DNA of 17,885 nucleotides from Bacillota bacterium. GTDB taxonomy: Bacteria; Bacillota; Clostridia; Lachnospirales; Lachnospiraceae. The number at the start of each line of letters is the position of its first letter. The stretch's first letter is position 1. The translations under genes and the position numbers were made by a program. This document shows, piece by piece, positions 8,428 to 15,851 of this stretch. Where the stretch lies: NCBI GenBank assembly GCA_023415475.1, contig JAEZKL010000116.1, positions 1-17,885 on the forward strand, read 5' to 3'. The notes under the pieces were generated by a model. That model ran no database searches and was not told where the DNA came from. It saw only the letters and a list, made by a program, of their open reading frames with translations.

Positions 8428-8473
8428 CATCATGAATCATTATAATTAAATAGGGTTGTAATCAATATCTACG

Positions 8474-8500
8474 AGGCGGTTCACATTGATCCGCCTTTTT
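8474..8500 (+). terminator. Rho-independent terminator after the serine hydrolase
   Basis: AGGCGG (8474-8479) pairs with CCGCCT (8491-8496). The inner TCA/TGA extends the stem past a T-T mismatch, and the run TTTTT follows. It lies 47 bases after the stop codon. Confidence 0.85.
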
Positions 8501-8504
8501 GCAA

Positions 8505-8520
8505 TACATGATTCATAAAA
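8505..8520. repeat. Solo copy of the repeat motif found in the 13431-13634 array
   Basis: TACATGATTCATAAAA occurs here and again at 13512-13527 inside the 41-bp tandem array. Both places lie just after a rho-independent terminator. This suggests a dispersed intergenic repeat of the genome that can be single or arrayed. The match is 16 bases, seen directly. Confidence 0.5.
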
Positions 8521-8529
8521 GTAATTGTC

Positions 8530-9420
8530 AAATAAAACAGTAGTAAACGGTAGATAGTGGTTTCACACTGACTTGGCGAAGGTTCAATCGTTCATCCGGA
8601 GAGAGCTCACTTAATCGCTTTTCTTCCTGGTAGATTGCCTGTATCTTCTGCTCTAATACCATACGAGGTTGCTCTTTTGGTCTTTCTCAGGAAGAGCATT
8701 TACCGCTTCATCATATCTACGGCGGGCATGCTCCCAGCAACCGGCGATGGTCAGATCTTCACGTTCCTTTTCTAAGTTGTGTGATATACCTGATATCCAT
8801 CGGTAACACAGACATCCTTGAAATTCTTAAGGAACTCTCTGGGATGACTAGTTTCTGGTCTGCTACGTATAGGACGATTTGCTTGTCCTGAAGCATCTTG
8901 CCCGTGCGGTAGACCCACATGTAATTTTTGGCTCCGGCAGTACGCCCATCCTTATTAACAAGGACTGGTGTCTCATCGGTCTGGCGTACATGATAATAAT
9001 AAATCCGCTCATGCAGAAAATCATACAGGATTGCCAGATATCGATCAGCGTAATTATATCGCTCAAACTCTTTCTCCAAACGGTAAAGAGGAACTGCATA
9101 TATTTTTTCCGTTTAGGATAGCCGCCTCCAATGATGGAGATACCAAACTGTTTCTTAGAAGATAGCCAGGGTGCTTTGCTTTTATTATGTGATCATCCTT
9201 TTTGCTGTCATAAACCGCTTGTGATGTTCTTTCACCTCTACTTTGGACTGAGTGAATTTATAGCGTTAGTACACTTCATCCGGAAGCTGTTTCCATGACG
9301 TTTCACCGAATTCCTCCCGAAGTTATTCTTCTGTCAGGATAGGTTCAATCTGTCACATGGATGGAAAAACCATTCGCAGAGATATCCAGACCTACACTTA
9401 TACTTGAATCTGGTCTTGGA
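8530..9420 (-). pseudogene. IS66-family transposase (TnpC) remnant, several frames
   Basis: Read on the - strand from high to low coordinates, pieces in several frames line up with IS66 TnpC in the right order. They are LREEFGETSWKQLPDEVY then a stop and KVEVKEHH (about 9340-9210); VPLYRLEKEFERYN joined directly to YADRYLAILYD (about 9100-9040); TDETPVLVNKDGR with AGAKNYMWVYRTG; HPREFLKNFKDVCVTDGYQVYH (about 8846-8780); DLTIAGCWEHARRRYDEAVNALP; and LEQKIQAIYQEEKRLSELSPDER to RQVSVKPL near 8560. At least two stops, several frameshifts and a loss of about 15 residues after ERYN show long decay. The C-terminal catalytic part is absent and no terminal repeats were found. It covers the gene-free stretch between the hydrolase and the acyltransferase. 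Confidence 0.85.
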
Positions 9421-9518
9421 TTCATGATTTCAGCAGGAACCGGAACAATTGAGCTTATGTATAATCATTTCTATTTGCCTCTGTTACAGAAAGCTTGAAC
9501 GTGAGGATTCCATGGTAG

Positions 9519-9561
9519 GAATTCTTCAAGATGCTTTTTGCAAGAATTCATATCTTGAAGA
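9519..9561. promoter_or_regulatory. Two overlapping inverted repeats upstream of the acyltransferase
   Basis: GAATTCTT (9519-9526) can pair with AAGAATTC (9542-9549), and TCTTCAAGAT (9523-9532) can pair with ATCTTGAAGA (9552-9561). The two pairings share bases and exclude each other. A TATACT (9605-9610) lies downstream as a possible -10 box, without a good -35. This could be an operator region or a decayed mobile-element end; no known site was recognised. Confidence 0.4.
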
Positions 9562-9647
9562 TATATCCAAAATCGTTATTCTTTTCTTTTTCTGCATAAT
9601 ATGGTATACTATTAAAACTAAAAATATTGCAAAAGAGGATGATACAT

Positions 9648-10844
9648 ATGGTGAAAAAGCAAGAAATAAGATGGATTACTGGAGTTAAAGGATGTTGTTG
9701 TATCTCGGTTGTATTGCTACATTTATTAGCGTGTATGTTTCCATCTGCTCAAAATGGCGGTATTAAATACTTACCTATTACTGGAATGTATAATTACATT
9801 CAGTTAACACCCATCAATATTTTTTTTAACGGAAGCTTTGCTGTTTATATTTTTTGGACACTTAGTTCGTTTTTATTAACAAGAAGTTACTATATTCATC
9901 AAAATGCTAAAATGTTAGTAAGAAAAGACATAAGTAAGTTTTTTAGAATTAGCAGTTCAGTAATAATTGTTTCGTGTATTGGTTTTCTATTGTTAAAATG
10001 TGGCTTGTATTATCATTTACAAGCTGGTGAATTAATCGAAAATTCATTTTGGACTAATGAAAGAGACTATTCTAACTTTGGAATAAACGGATTGATATCC
10101 GAGCTAATTTGGAAAGACTGGCTAGTTAACTCAATAATGATTCCACCTTTATGGACTCTAAGATTTGAATTTGTTGGAAGCATACTAGTTACCATGTTAT
10201 TGGTAACAGAGCAAGGTAAGAATAAAAGACTTCTAATTTTTCTTTCTGTTCTTTTATTGGGAGGAGGGAGTTTAGCTGCATACATTTGTTTTTTCTCAGG
10301 AATGTTTTTAGCAAATATTTATGAGAAAGAGAATGAAAAACCTTGGGGTATAGTATTTTTTGGTATCGGAGTAATAATGGGGGCATATCCGCCTACTGGG
10401 ATACCCGTAGATGGTATGTATCATTACATCTACAAGTATATTATAAGTAACTTTAATACACTTACAGACTCAGTATCTGGAGTTATTGTTTGGTATGTGA
10501 TAAGTGCATTCTTAGTTCTTTTTGGAATAATGAAATCCAAACAATTGATGAAGATGTTATCAAATAGACTTTTTCATTTCTTAGGATCTATCTCTTTTTA
10601 TATTTACATATGCCACATACCTGTAATTTGGTCAATAGGCGCTTTTTCTTTCTATATATTGTATACGAATAACAACGACATTTTTTTATCTGCACTTTTT
10701 TGTACAATTACGAGCATAGTTGTTACAATTCTGTGTGCATGCCTATTGAAGAAAATTAATGACGTATTTTTAGAAAATAAGATAAGAATGGTTACATTAG
10801 GATTATTAAAAAATGATGTCGAGTCAAAGATTATTAATGAATAA
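9648..10844 (+). CDS. Acyltransferase-3 family membrane protein (OafA-like)
   Basis: This 398-residue protein has about ten membrane segments and the layout of the acyltransferase-3 family, which transfers acetyl or other acyl groups to surface polysaccharides. The N-terminus reads WITGVKGCCCISVVLLHLLACMFP, with the conserved His in the first helix; the usual R of the GlRG motif is replaced by K. SFAVYIFWTLSSFLLTRSYY corresponds to the family's second conserved block, and LGSISFYIYICHIPVIWSI near the C-terminus to its late block. The ATG at 9648 follows AGAGGA (9634-9639) at eight bases; a TTG at 9627 is less likely. The gene is markedly AT-rich and lies alone between two IS66 remnants, suggesting it arrived by transfer. 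The acceptor is unknown, but the nearby rhamnose/polysaccharide genes are plausible partners. Confidence 0.8.
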   Translation: MVKKQEIRWITGVKGCCCISVVLLHLLACMFPSAQNGGIKYLPITGMYNYIQLTPINIFFNGSFAVYIFWTLSSFLLTRSYYIHQNAKMLVRKDISKFFRISSSVIIVSCIGFLLLKCGLYYHLQAGELIENSFWTNERDYSNFGINGLISELIWKDWLVNSIMIPPLWTLRFEFVGSILVTMLLVTEQGKNKRLLIFLSVLLLGGGSLAAYICFFSGMFLANIYEKENEKPWGIVFFGIGVIMGAYPPTGIPVDGMYHYIYKYIISNFNTLTDSVSGVIVWYVISAFLVLFGIMKSKQLMKMLSNRLFHFLGSISFYIYICHIPVIWSIGAFSFYILYTNNNDIFLSALFCTITSIVVTILCACLLKKINDVFLENKIRMVTLGLLKNDVESKIINE

Positions 10845-10856
10845 TGATAAAAGTAT

Positions 10857-10872
10857 TACTTTCTAGAAAGTA
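10857..10872. repeat. Perfect 16-bp palindrome after the acyltransferase
   Basis: TACTTTCTAGAAAGTA is fully self-complementary and starts 13 bases after the stop codon. It has no loop and no T-run, so it is a poor terminator; it might be a protein-binding site. The stretch from here to 11017 shows nothing else that can be named. Confidence 0.45.
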
Positions 10873-11017
10873 CATTGTCAGAAGTTATGTTTATTATTTG
10901 AAACGAGAAAAGCGGAGAGAGAAAGTAGGAAAACATTTATTTTTGGAGAGGGAAATCTCATTCCTTATTCTCGATGCCCTTTTTTGAGATATAAATTATT
11001 TGCATAAACTAATAAAG

Positions 11018-11065
11018 TAATCCTCCTAGATTAGTGTTAAAATAAATATTGATCTGGGAGGATTA
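11018..11065 (+). promoter_or_regulatory. Hairpin that hides a ribosome binding site
   Basis: TAATCCTCCTAGATTA (11018-11033) pairs with TGATCTGGGAGGATTA (11050-11065) over 16 positions, two of them G-U, with a 16-base loop. The right arm contains GGGAGG, the Shine-Dalgarno of the ATG at 11070, so the folded RNA would block translation. Such ribosome-site hairpins are known upstream of some transposase genes. Confidence 0.55.
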
Positions 11066-11069
11066 TTAT

Positions 11070-11111
11070 ATGGCAAAACAAAAGAAATTTTCTCTGGTAA
11101 GCAAGGCGTAA
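11070..11111 (+). pseudogene. 12-codon 5' stub of an ORF cut by the IS66 element
   Basis: ATG GCA AAA CAA AAG encodes MAKQKKFSLVSK. The next codons (GCG TAA) run into the GTAAGCG terminal repeat of the IS66-type element at 11108, which supplies the stop. The strong ribosome binding site inside a hairpin and the basic N-terminus suggest the start of a transposase gene of another family, but the stub is too short to assign. No continuation was found after the element's right end. Confidence 0.45.
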
Positions 11112-12394
11112 GCGTCTAATCATACGCTCCTAGTAAATTTTAAGCGCAGCTTATTTGCGACGCTTGCTGTAACAATCAGCCGGGAGTGTTTTTGACCACA
11201 GCATGAGTGGCTCAGCTTTGATTGTTCTATATTTCCATTCTTCTCGATGATTTTAGGCAGATCTGTGAGAAGATAGCTGATGTAATAATACACGTTGAGA
11301 TTGTTTGCCCTAGCCGCTTCTGTAATGCTGTAGATGATTGCACTGACCTGAGCACCTCTTATTGTATATATCGTCAGCCAGTTCTTACGGCTGATGGTGA
11401 AATTCCGGAGAGCACGTTCGCTGGCTGAGTCATCAATGGGAACTTCTCCGTCGGTTAAAAATACTTTGAGATATTCTTCCTGGTTTACGCTGTATTGAAG
11501 TCCGGAAACGTTTTTTCCTTTCAGAGGGACTACCTTGTTAGACAGGCATTTTTTCACCCATACTTGGCGTTGATGATCGCTGCCTCCAAAGAAGGCGTTG
11601 CAATACTTCCCCGGAACAAAGTATCCGGATGATCTCCGCGAAGAAACTCATCCTGGTGCATCCCATTGGTTCCGACATATACCTTGATCACATGTTTTTA
11701 GCAATCCATTTGGCAGGTTCGAAGCATAACTGCAGAATACTTCATTGACATGCTTCTCCAGTTACCTTTACCAAAGGTATCGAGGAGTTCTTCCTCTGTA
11801 ACATCATGAGGGATTTCCCCCTGCGGGAAGTCCTTTAAATCTTCTTCACGTTGCCCTTTCAGCTTGCTTTTACGAGGTTTCTTTTCCGCTTCAATATTGT
11901 TTCTTCAATCGTTGGCTCCTGTATGCTTTCATCGCAGCAAGCCTCAGTCTCATTGAAGAAGGATATCTGGCCCGTAATCGCTTCCAGCTTCTCGGACTGA
12001 CGACCAAAGCGCTACTGATTTGCAAGACGGACCTGTTCCATAAGGTTCTCATAATCCTATTCAAGCTTGTCCAGACGATCCTGCATCTGGTAGATGATAC
12101 CGTCCTTCGATTCGGTATCCATTGTATTCAGTTCATCGGGAGTGAATTTTTTGCACATGTTTTTCGAATTTCTGTATTGAAATCATTATAACAGAAATGC
12201 TTATAAATAGCCAGTTTCGTGACTTTTGGGACCAGCTGGGTCTCGTCATTTTGCTACCATGCCAGAGCTTGCCATTCGCTATCTGATATTTGATCCATGG
12301 TAAGTGGACTCCATTAAAATACTAATAGTTTTTTGTGTTTTTTAAGTATGCCTCAAAAAATAAATTTAGCCTAGGCGAGCGATTTGACGCTTGC
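11108..12394 (-). mobile_element. IS66-type element, internally deleted, with both ends
   Basis: The left end (11108-11140) begins GTAAGCGTCTAATC and continues CCTAG then TAAATTT. The complement of the right end (12361-12394) begins GCAAGCGTCAAATC and continues GCCTAG then TAAATTT. These are imperfect inverted repeats, and the GTAAGCG start is typical of IS66. About 1.29 kb lies between them, roughly half of a full IS66. It contains only the transposase remnant on the - strand; no intact tnpA or tnpB was found. The flanking eight bases (AGCAAGGC and GACAAAAT) differ, so no target duplication is visible. It ends about 65 bases before the promoter of the amino-acid-binding lipoprotein gene. Confidence 0.75.
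11120..12158 (-). pseudogene. IS66 transposase (TnpC) remnant with central deletion
   Basis: On the - strand, an ATG at 12158 opens MCKKFTPDELNTMD. Further on come DRLDKLE, a TAG, DYENLMEQVRLANQ, a second TAG (complement of 12012-12014) and RFGRQSEKLEAITGQISFF, the TnpC leading region. More pieces in shifted frames include KGQREEDLKDFPQGEI, FEPAKW and PSLEAAIINAKYG. About 200 residues of the central and catalytic region are then missing. The rest is an open stretch (11557-11120) with LQYSVNQEEYLKVFLTDGEVPIDDSASERALRNFTISRKNWL and SAIIYSITEAARANNLNVYYYISYLLTDLP, the TnpC C-terminus. Two stops, frameshifts and the deletion make it non-functional. It differs from the remnant at 8530-9420, so two separate IS66 insertions are likely. 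Confidence 0.85.
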
Positions 12395-12458
12395 GACAAA
12401 ATAGAACTTTTTACAATATTTATCCCAATTCGACCATTATTTTATATACATTTTACAA

Positions 12459-12499
12459 TTGAACATTTTGCGTTGTTGTGGTAATATGGTAAAGTGCTA
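12459..12499 (+). promoter_or_regulatory. Promoter of the binding-protein gene, with a 23-bp core shared with the permease promoter
   Basis: TTGAAC (12459-12464), a 17-base spacer and TAATAT (12482-12487) preceded by TGG (extended -10) form a good sigma-A promoter. The 23 bases 12477-12499 recur exactly at 15809-15831. Within them TGGTAATA and TGGTAAAG form an 8-base direct repeat that could be an operator over the -10 and start site. Confidence 0.8.
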
Positions 12500-12562
12500 C
12501 TAAAAGAAAGCATTCTGCTAGAGCATGTAAATACGTATATGGATGATTAAAGGAGAAGAATT

Positions 12563-13372
12563 ATGAAGAAGAGATTAATTAGTTTATTGCTGATTTCCCT
12601 TATGATTTTCAGCTTTGCAGCCTGCCAGAAGAGCTCTGATGGGGACAATTCACTTAAGTACATACAGGATAACGGTAAGTTTATTGTTGGTCTGGATGAT
12701 ACCTTTGCACCTATGGGCTTTACAGATGATAATGGTGACATCATCGGCTTTGACGTAGATCTTGCCAGAGCAGTTAGCGAGAAGCTTGGTGTGGAATTAG
12801 TTCTGCAGCCGGTGGAATGGGAATCGAAGGAGCAGGAATTAGCTACGAAGAACATCGACTGTATCTGGAACGGTTTATCCATTACCCCGGAGCGTCTGAA
12901 AAACATGACAATGTCTAAGTCATATATGACCAATGACATTTCACTAGTAGTAAAGAATGACAGTACTATTGCTACAATGGCGGATATGGCCGGCTTAAGA
13001 CTGGCTGTTCAGGGCGGATCTTCTGCGGAAGAAGCGTTAAATGATGAAGCCAATAAAGCATTTCGTGAATCCTTAGGCCAGGTGAATCCTTTTGATAAAT
13101 ATGATACCGCTTTGATGGATATGGAAACCGGTAATTCGGATGCAGTACTTATGGATACCGTAATGGCTAACTACATGATCAAGACCTTAGGTAAGGATTA
13201 TAAGGTGTTGGATGAATCCTTACTTCCGGATGAATATGCGGTAGGCTTCCGCAAAGGTGAGGTTGAGCTTTGCACAGCAGTTGAGAAAGCTCTAAGTGAG
13301 CTGAAGGCTGACGGCACTGTTGCAGAGATCTCTACAAAATGGTTTGGTACAGATATCACTACAATAGAATAA
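12563..13372 (+). CDS. Polar amino-acid ABC transporter, substrate-binding lipoprotein
   Basis: This 269-residue family-3 solute-binding protein captures an amino acid outside the membrane and delivers it to the permease encoded from 16027. The N-terminus MKKRLISLLLISLMIFSFAACQ is a lipoprotein signal with lipidated Cys21. The ligand-binding opening VGLDDTFAPMGFTDDNGDIIGFDVDLARAVSEKLGVE and the later WNGLSITPERLKNMTMSKSYM are typical of the family; AVGFRKGEVEL and AEISTKWFG close the second lobe. The start follows AAAGGAGAAG. It has its own promoter and terminator and is cut off from its permease and ATPase by the zinc-ribbon gene. Ligand class (cystine, glutamine or another polar amino acid) cannot be settled by reading alone. 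Confidence 0.92.
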   Translation: MKKRLISLLLISLMIFSFAACQKSSDGDNSLKYIQDNGKFIVGLDDTFAPMGFTDDNGDIIGFDVDLARAVSEKLGVELVLQPVEWESKEQELATKNIDCIWNGLSITPERLKNMTMSKSYMTNDISLVVKNDSTIATMADMAGLRLAVQGGSSAEEALNDEANKAFRESLGQVNPFDKYDTALMDMETGNSDAVLMDTVMANYMIKTLGKDYKVLDESLLPDEYAVGFRKGEVELCTAVEKALSELKADGTVAEISTKWFGTDITTIE

Positions 13373-13389
13373 GAATATTAAAATATTTA

Positions 13390-13428
13390 TGACCTGGGAG
13401 GCTGCTATCGGTTTCCCGGGTCATTTTT
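13390..13428 (+). terminator. Terminator of the binding-protein gene
   Basis: TGACCTGGGA (13390-13399) pairs with TCCCGGGTCA (13414-13423) over 10 bp with one G-U pair, followed by TTTTT. It starts 17 bases after the stop codon. Confidence 0.88.
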
Positions 13429-13430
13429 AT

Positions 13431-13634
13431 ACATGCTTCATTAAAAGTTTGCGAAGCTAACTTTTTTGAATACATGCTTCATGAAATGTCTGCGAAGCTG
13501 ATATTTTTGATTACATGATTCATAAAATATCTGCGAAGCTGAAATTTTTGATTACATGATTTATGAAATATCTGCGAAGCTGATATTTTTGAATATCCTT
13601 GCTTCACAATATGTCTGCAAAGCTGATATTTTAA
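13431..13634. repeat. Five tandem copies of a 41-bp repeat
   Basis: Units start at 13431, 13472, 13513, 13554 and 13595. The first four are 41 bases long with the pattern ACATGNTTCATNAAA, then TGCGAAGCT, then ATTTTTGAAT or ATTTTTGATT; the fifth is diverged. In most units GCTTC near the start can pair with GAAGC, followed by a T-rich run, so each looks like a small terminator-like hairpin. Copies differ by several bases, so the array is not very recent. It fills most of the gap between the binding-protein terminator and the next promoter. Confidence 0.8.
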
Positions 13635-13671
13635 ATAAACAATTACTAACAATTGTACTGATTTTAGATAT

Positions 13672-13700
13672 TTGACAGATAATTCCTGCTAAGCTATAAT
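13672..13700 (+). promoter_or_regulatory. Consensus sigma-A promoter of the zinc-ribbon gene
   Basis: TTGACA (13672-13677), a 17-base spacer and TATAAT (13695-13700) match the consensus exactly, about 50 bases before the start codon. This predicts strong, vegetative transcription unless a repressor acts. Confidence 0.88.
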
Positions 13701-13748
13701 TTAGAAAAGAGTAAATCACTGGACAGAACCACCTCGGAGGTTAATCTC

Positions 13749-15737
13749 ATGGTTTGCAGGCAATGTGGTAGAGAAAATAATAATAAGGATGGACTTTGTA
13801 CCTTCTGTGGAGCTATGTCGGATAGCTGGGACAATGAATTAGCAGCCTCTGAAAGTATGAATGAAGAGTCGAATCTGGGGTTTGCGAATGCGGATACCCG
13901 GTATGAGGCTCCCCGGGTCATGGAACTCTTATCCGAAGCAGGAAATCGGTACCAGAGAAGGGTCAGGAACGAAATTAACAACAGTCAAACGGTGAATACG
14001 AAACCTGACAATAAGAATAATATGCGGTCACATGCAGGGATGCAGTCAGCAAAATCAACCAATAAGATATCCAAACACAGGGAGAAGAAGCTGGCAGAGC
14101 AGAAGCAGCTAAGACTATATGAGGAACTCAGGACCAAGCTGCAGGAGGAGAAACAGGAGTCACTGAATAGATATATGTATCAGGGCTTAAATCAAGATGT
14201 ATTAGCGGATCAGGAAGAAGTCAGTAACAACAGACATAAGGATAAGAGCTTTGTATTAACCATAATTGGCATATCAGCAGGCATCCTGCTCGCAGCTTTC
14301 CTCCTATTATTTATGGGAAGAGTTAGTGAACGAACAGATTACACCTTTGTAGCAAGAGATTCGATTGTTGTTACTACAAGTCAGACGGAGTTAGAGACCT
14401 ATGTATTCAATGCGATGGGTGATATGCTGTACAAGATAAACGGATTTATGAGTATTAATTATACTCCTGACCATACCGCAGCTATTGTTTATAATAGGAA
14501 TACCAAATACCTCGCTTATGTGAATGCATATCGAATGAAAGAATTTACCACTACTGTATTTAACTATGCATTGTCTGAGGATGGAAACTATATTCTATAC
14601 TCTATCTCTGGCGGGGGGAATAAATATTACCTAATGCTTTATGATATAAGGCAGGATAAGGAGACAATGCTTGATCTGCAGGAAAAGTATTTTGATATGC
14701 TGAATGTCCTGCCGGGAGGTAAGATGATATCGTATATTACCTATACTGTATCCGATCAGAGAGCAATTAGTGATCTACAGTCCTATGTGGTCAAAAATAG
14801 CGGTTCTCCGGAGCTGGTGGGTAACGATTTACTTATATTTGCCGTATCCATGGATCAGAGCAGCATTTACTATGCGGAATTTTCTGATGGCAGAACAAAG
14901 TCTCTCTATGTAAGACATAATGGTGTAGATAAAATGATTTCGGAAGGCATTAACGGACTCATCTACTTCAATAAAGACTTTACAGAGGTGCTGGTGGAGG
15001 ACAACGGCAGCTATTATCTTTACAACAATGATGGAGTGCGAAGCAAGGTAATGGATCGGCTGGTGAATAGCCTTATTCTGCCTAAGAGAGCTGTCAATAA
15101 TATGACCGCCTATGGTATTGTCAGTTATGGTATTCAGAGCTTTACAGGAAAGCTCTTTTTCTGCAATGACAATTCAATTCACTATTTGGATGACAACCTG
15201 CAGTCGAGATTGGTCGCCGTAACCTCGGGTGCCGAGACCGTGACTCTGTCGAAGGAGGGGAAGGAGCTTTTTTACCTTGATTCCCAAAACCGACTGATAA
15301 AATGTAAGAATATTCCGGATAATAGCAACCCGGAAATTTGGGGGTACGAGGTAACAGATTACAGGGTATCCGGGAATATGTCCCAGGTTTATTATATACG
15401 TGAAGATAATTTATATTTTAAAGAGAATAATGGGGATGAGAGGCTGATCAGTGAAAATGCCCGTGCTCTCTGCTCGAATCCGGAGGATATAGTTTTCTTC
15501 CTTAAAGACTATGAGAGCGGAAAGGGGACGCTATACTATAGTAAGGAGGGTTTACAAGCGGTGCCAGTCGAGGGAGGAACGAATGTTACCGGCGTAAAGG
15601 AATGGAATTTTGGTGTCGTATATCAGAAGCTTGTAAATAATGCTCCTGCCGTATTCTATAATACGGAAGGAACCGATTTTCTATTTATCATGGATGGATT
15701 TGATCTGTTGGGAGCAAGCAGCCTTATCTTAAGATAA
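13749..15737 (+). CDS. Zinc-ribbon, single-pass membrane protein with beta-propeller-like outer domain; function unknown
   Basis: The 662 residues divide into four parts. First is an N-terminal zinc ribbon, CRQCG...CTFCG (C3, C6, C17, C20). Next is a polar linker with a charged, coiled-coil-prone helix (about 107-145, rich in K, E, Q). A single membrane helix follows (about 168-190, FVLTIIGISAGILLAAFLLLFMG). The remaining 470 residues are beta-rich and should lie outside the cell. Repeated short motifs such as SEDGNYILYSISGGGNKYYLMLYDI, DQSSIYYAEFSDGRTKSLYV and GKELFYLDSQNRLIKCK resemble blades of TolB/WD40-like propellers. The start follows CGGAGG at eight bases. The gene has its own consensus promoter and stands between the parts of an amino-acid importer. 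The domain layout resembles a membrane-spanning sensor, but no enzymatic motif is visible and no function is claimed. Confidence 0.8.
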   Translation: MVCRQCGRENNNKDGLCTFCGAMSDSWDNELAASESMNEESNLGFANADTRYEAPRVMELLSEAGNRYQRRVRNEINNSQTVNTKPDNKNNMRSHAGMQSAKSTNKISKHREKKLAEQKQLRLYEELRTKLQEEKQESLNRYMYQGLNQDVLADQEEVSNNRHKDKSFVLTIIGISAGILLAAFLLLFMGRVSERTDYTFVARDSIVVTTSQTELETYVFNAMGDMLYKINGFMSINYTPDHTAAIVYNRNTKYLAYVNAYRMKEFTTTVFNYALSEDGNYILYSISGGGNKYYLMLYDIRQDKETMLDLQEKYFDMLNVLPGGKMISYITYTVSDQRAISDLQSYVVKNSGSPELVGNDLLIFAVSMDQSSIYYAEFSDGRTKSLYVRHNGVDKMISEGINGLIYFNKDFTEVLVEDNGSYYLYNNDGVRSKVMDRLVNSLILPKRAVNNMTAYGIVSYGIQSFTGKLFFCNDNSIHYLDDNLQSRLVAVTSGAETVTLSKEGKELFYLDSQNRLIKCKNIPDNSNPEIWGYEVTDYRVSGNMSQVYYIREDNLYFKENNGDERLISENARALCSNPEDIVFFLKDYESGKGTLYYSKEGLQAVPVEGGTNVTGVKEWNFGVVYQKLVNNAPAVFYNTEGTDFLFIMDGFDLLGASSLILR

Positions 15738-15790
15738 GGTCTATAATCGACGGATTACCTGGATTGTATGAATTATTTGATAAAATTTGA

Positions 15791-15831
15791 TTGAAAAGAA
15801 CATGACACTGTGGTAATATGGTAAAGTGCTA
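15791..15831 (+). promoter_or_regulatory. Promoter of the permease-ATPase operon with the shared 23-bp core
   Basis: TTGAAA (15791-15796), a 17-base spacer and TAATAT (15814-15819) with TGG before it form a sigma-A promoter. Bases 15809-15831 repeat 12477-12499 exactly, including the extended -10 and the downstream GGTAAAGTGCTA. The sequences upstream of the core differ, so the match is not a simple long duplication. The start site should lie near 15826, giving a leader of about 200 bases. Confidence 0.8.
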
Positions 15832-15851
15832 GCGAACTAAAATATGATTAT

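Noticed and set aside
8759..9079. 106-codon - strand ORF as a separate gene
   Set aside because: It is one frame of the decayed IS66 transposase; homology continues on both sides in other frames.
9449..9688. 79-codon + strand ORF before the acyltransferase
   Set aside because: It has no ribosome binding site, overlaps the acyltransferase start in another frame, contains the inverted-repeat region and resembles no protein family.
11120..11557. 145-codon - strand ORF as an intact small gene
   Set aside because: It is the C-terminal piece of the IS66 transposase left after the internal deletion, and its last 20 residues diverge from the family.
12547..12939. 130-codon - strand ORF over the binding-protein gene
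   Set aside because: It is a mirror of the coding sequence with no ribosome binding site or family match.
13431..13634. CRISPR array
   Set aside because: The 41-bp units are contiguous and diverged, with no unique spacers between identical repeats and no cas genes nearby.
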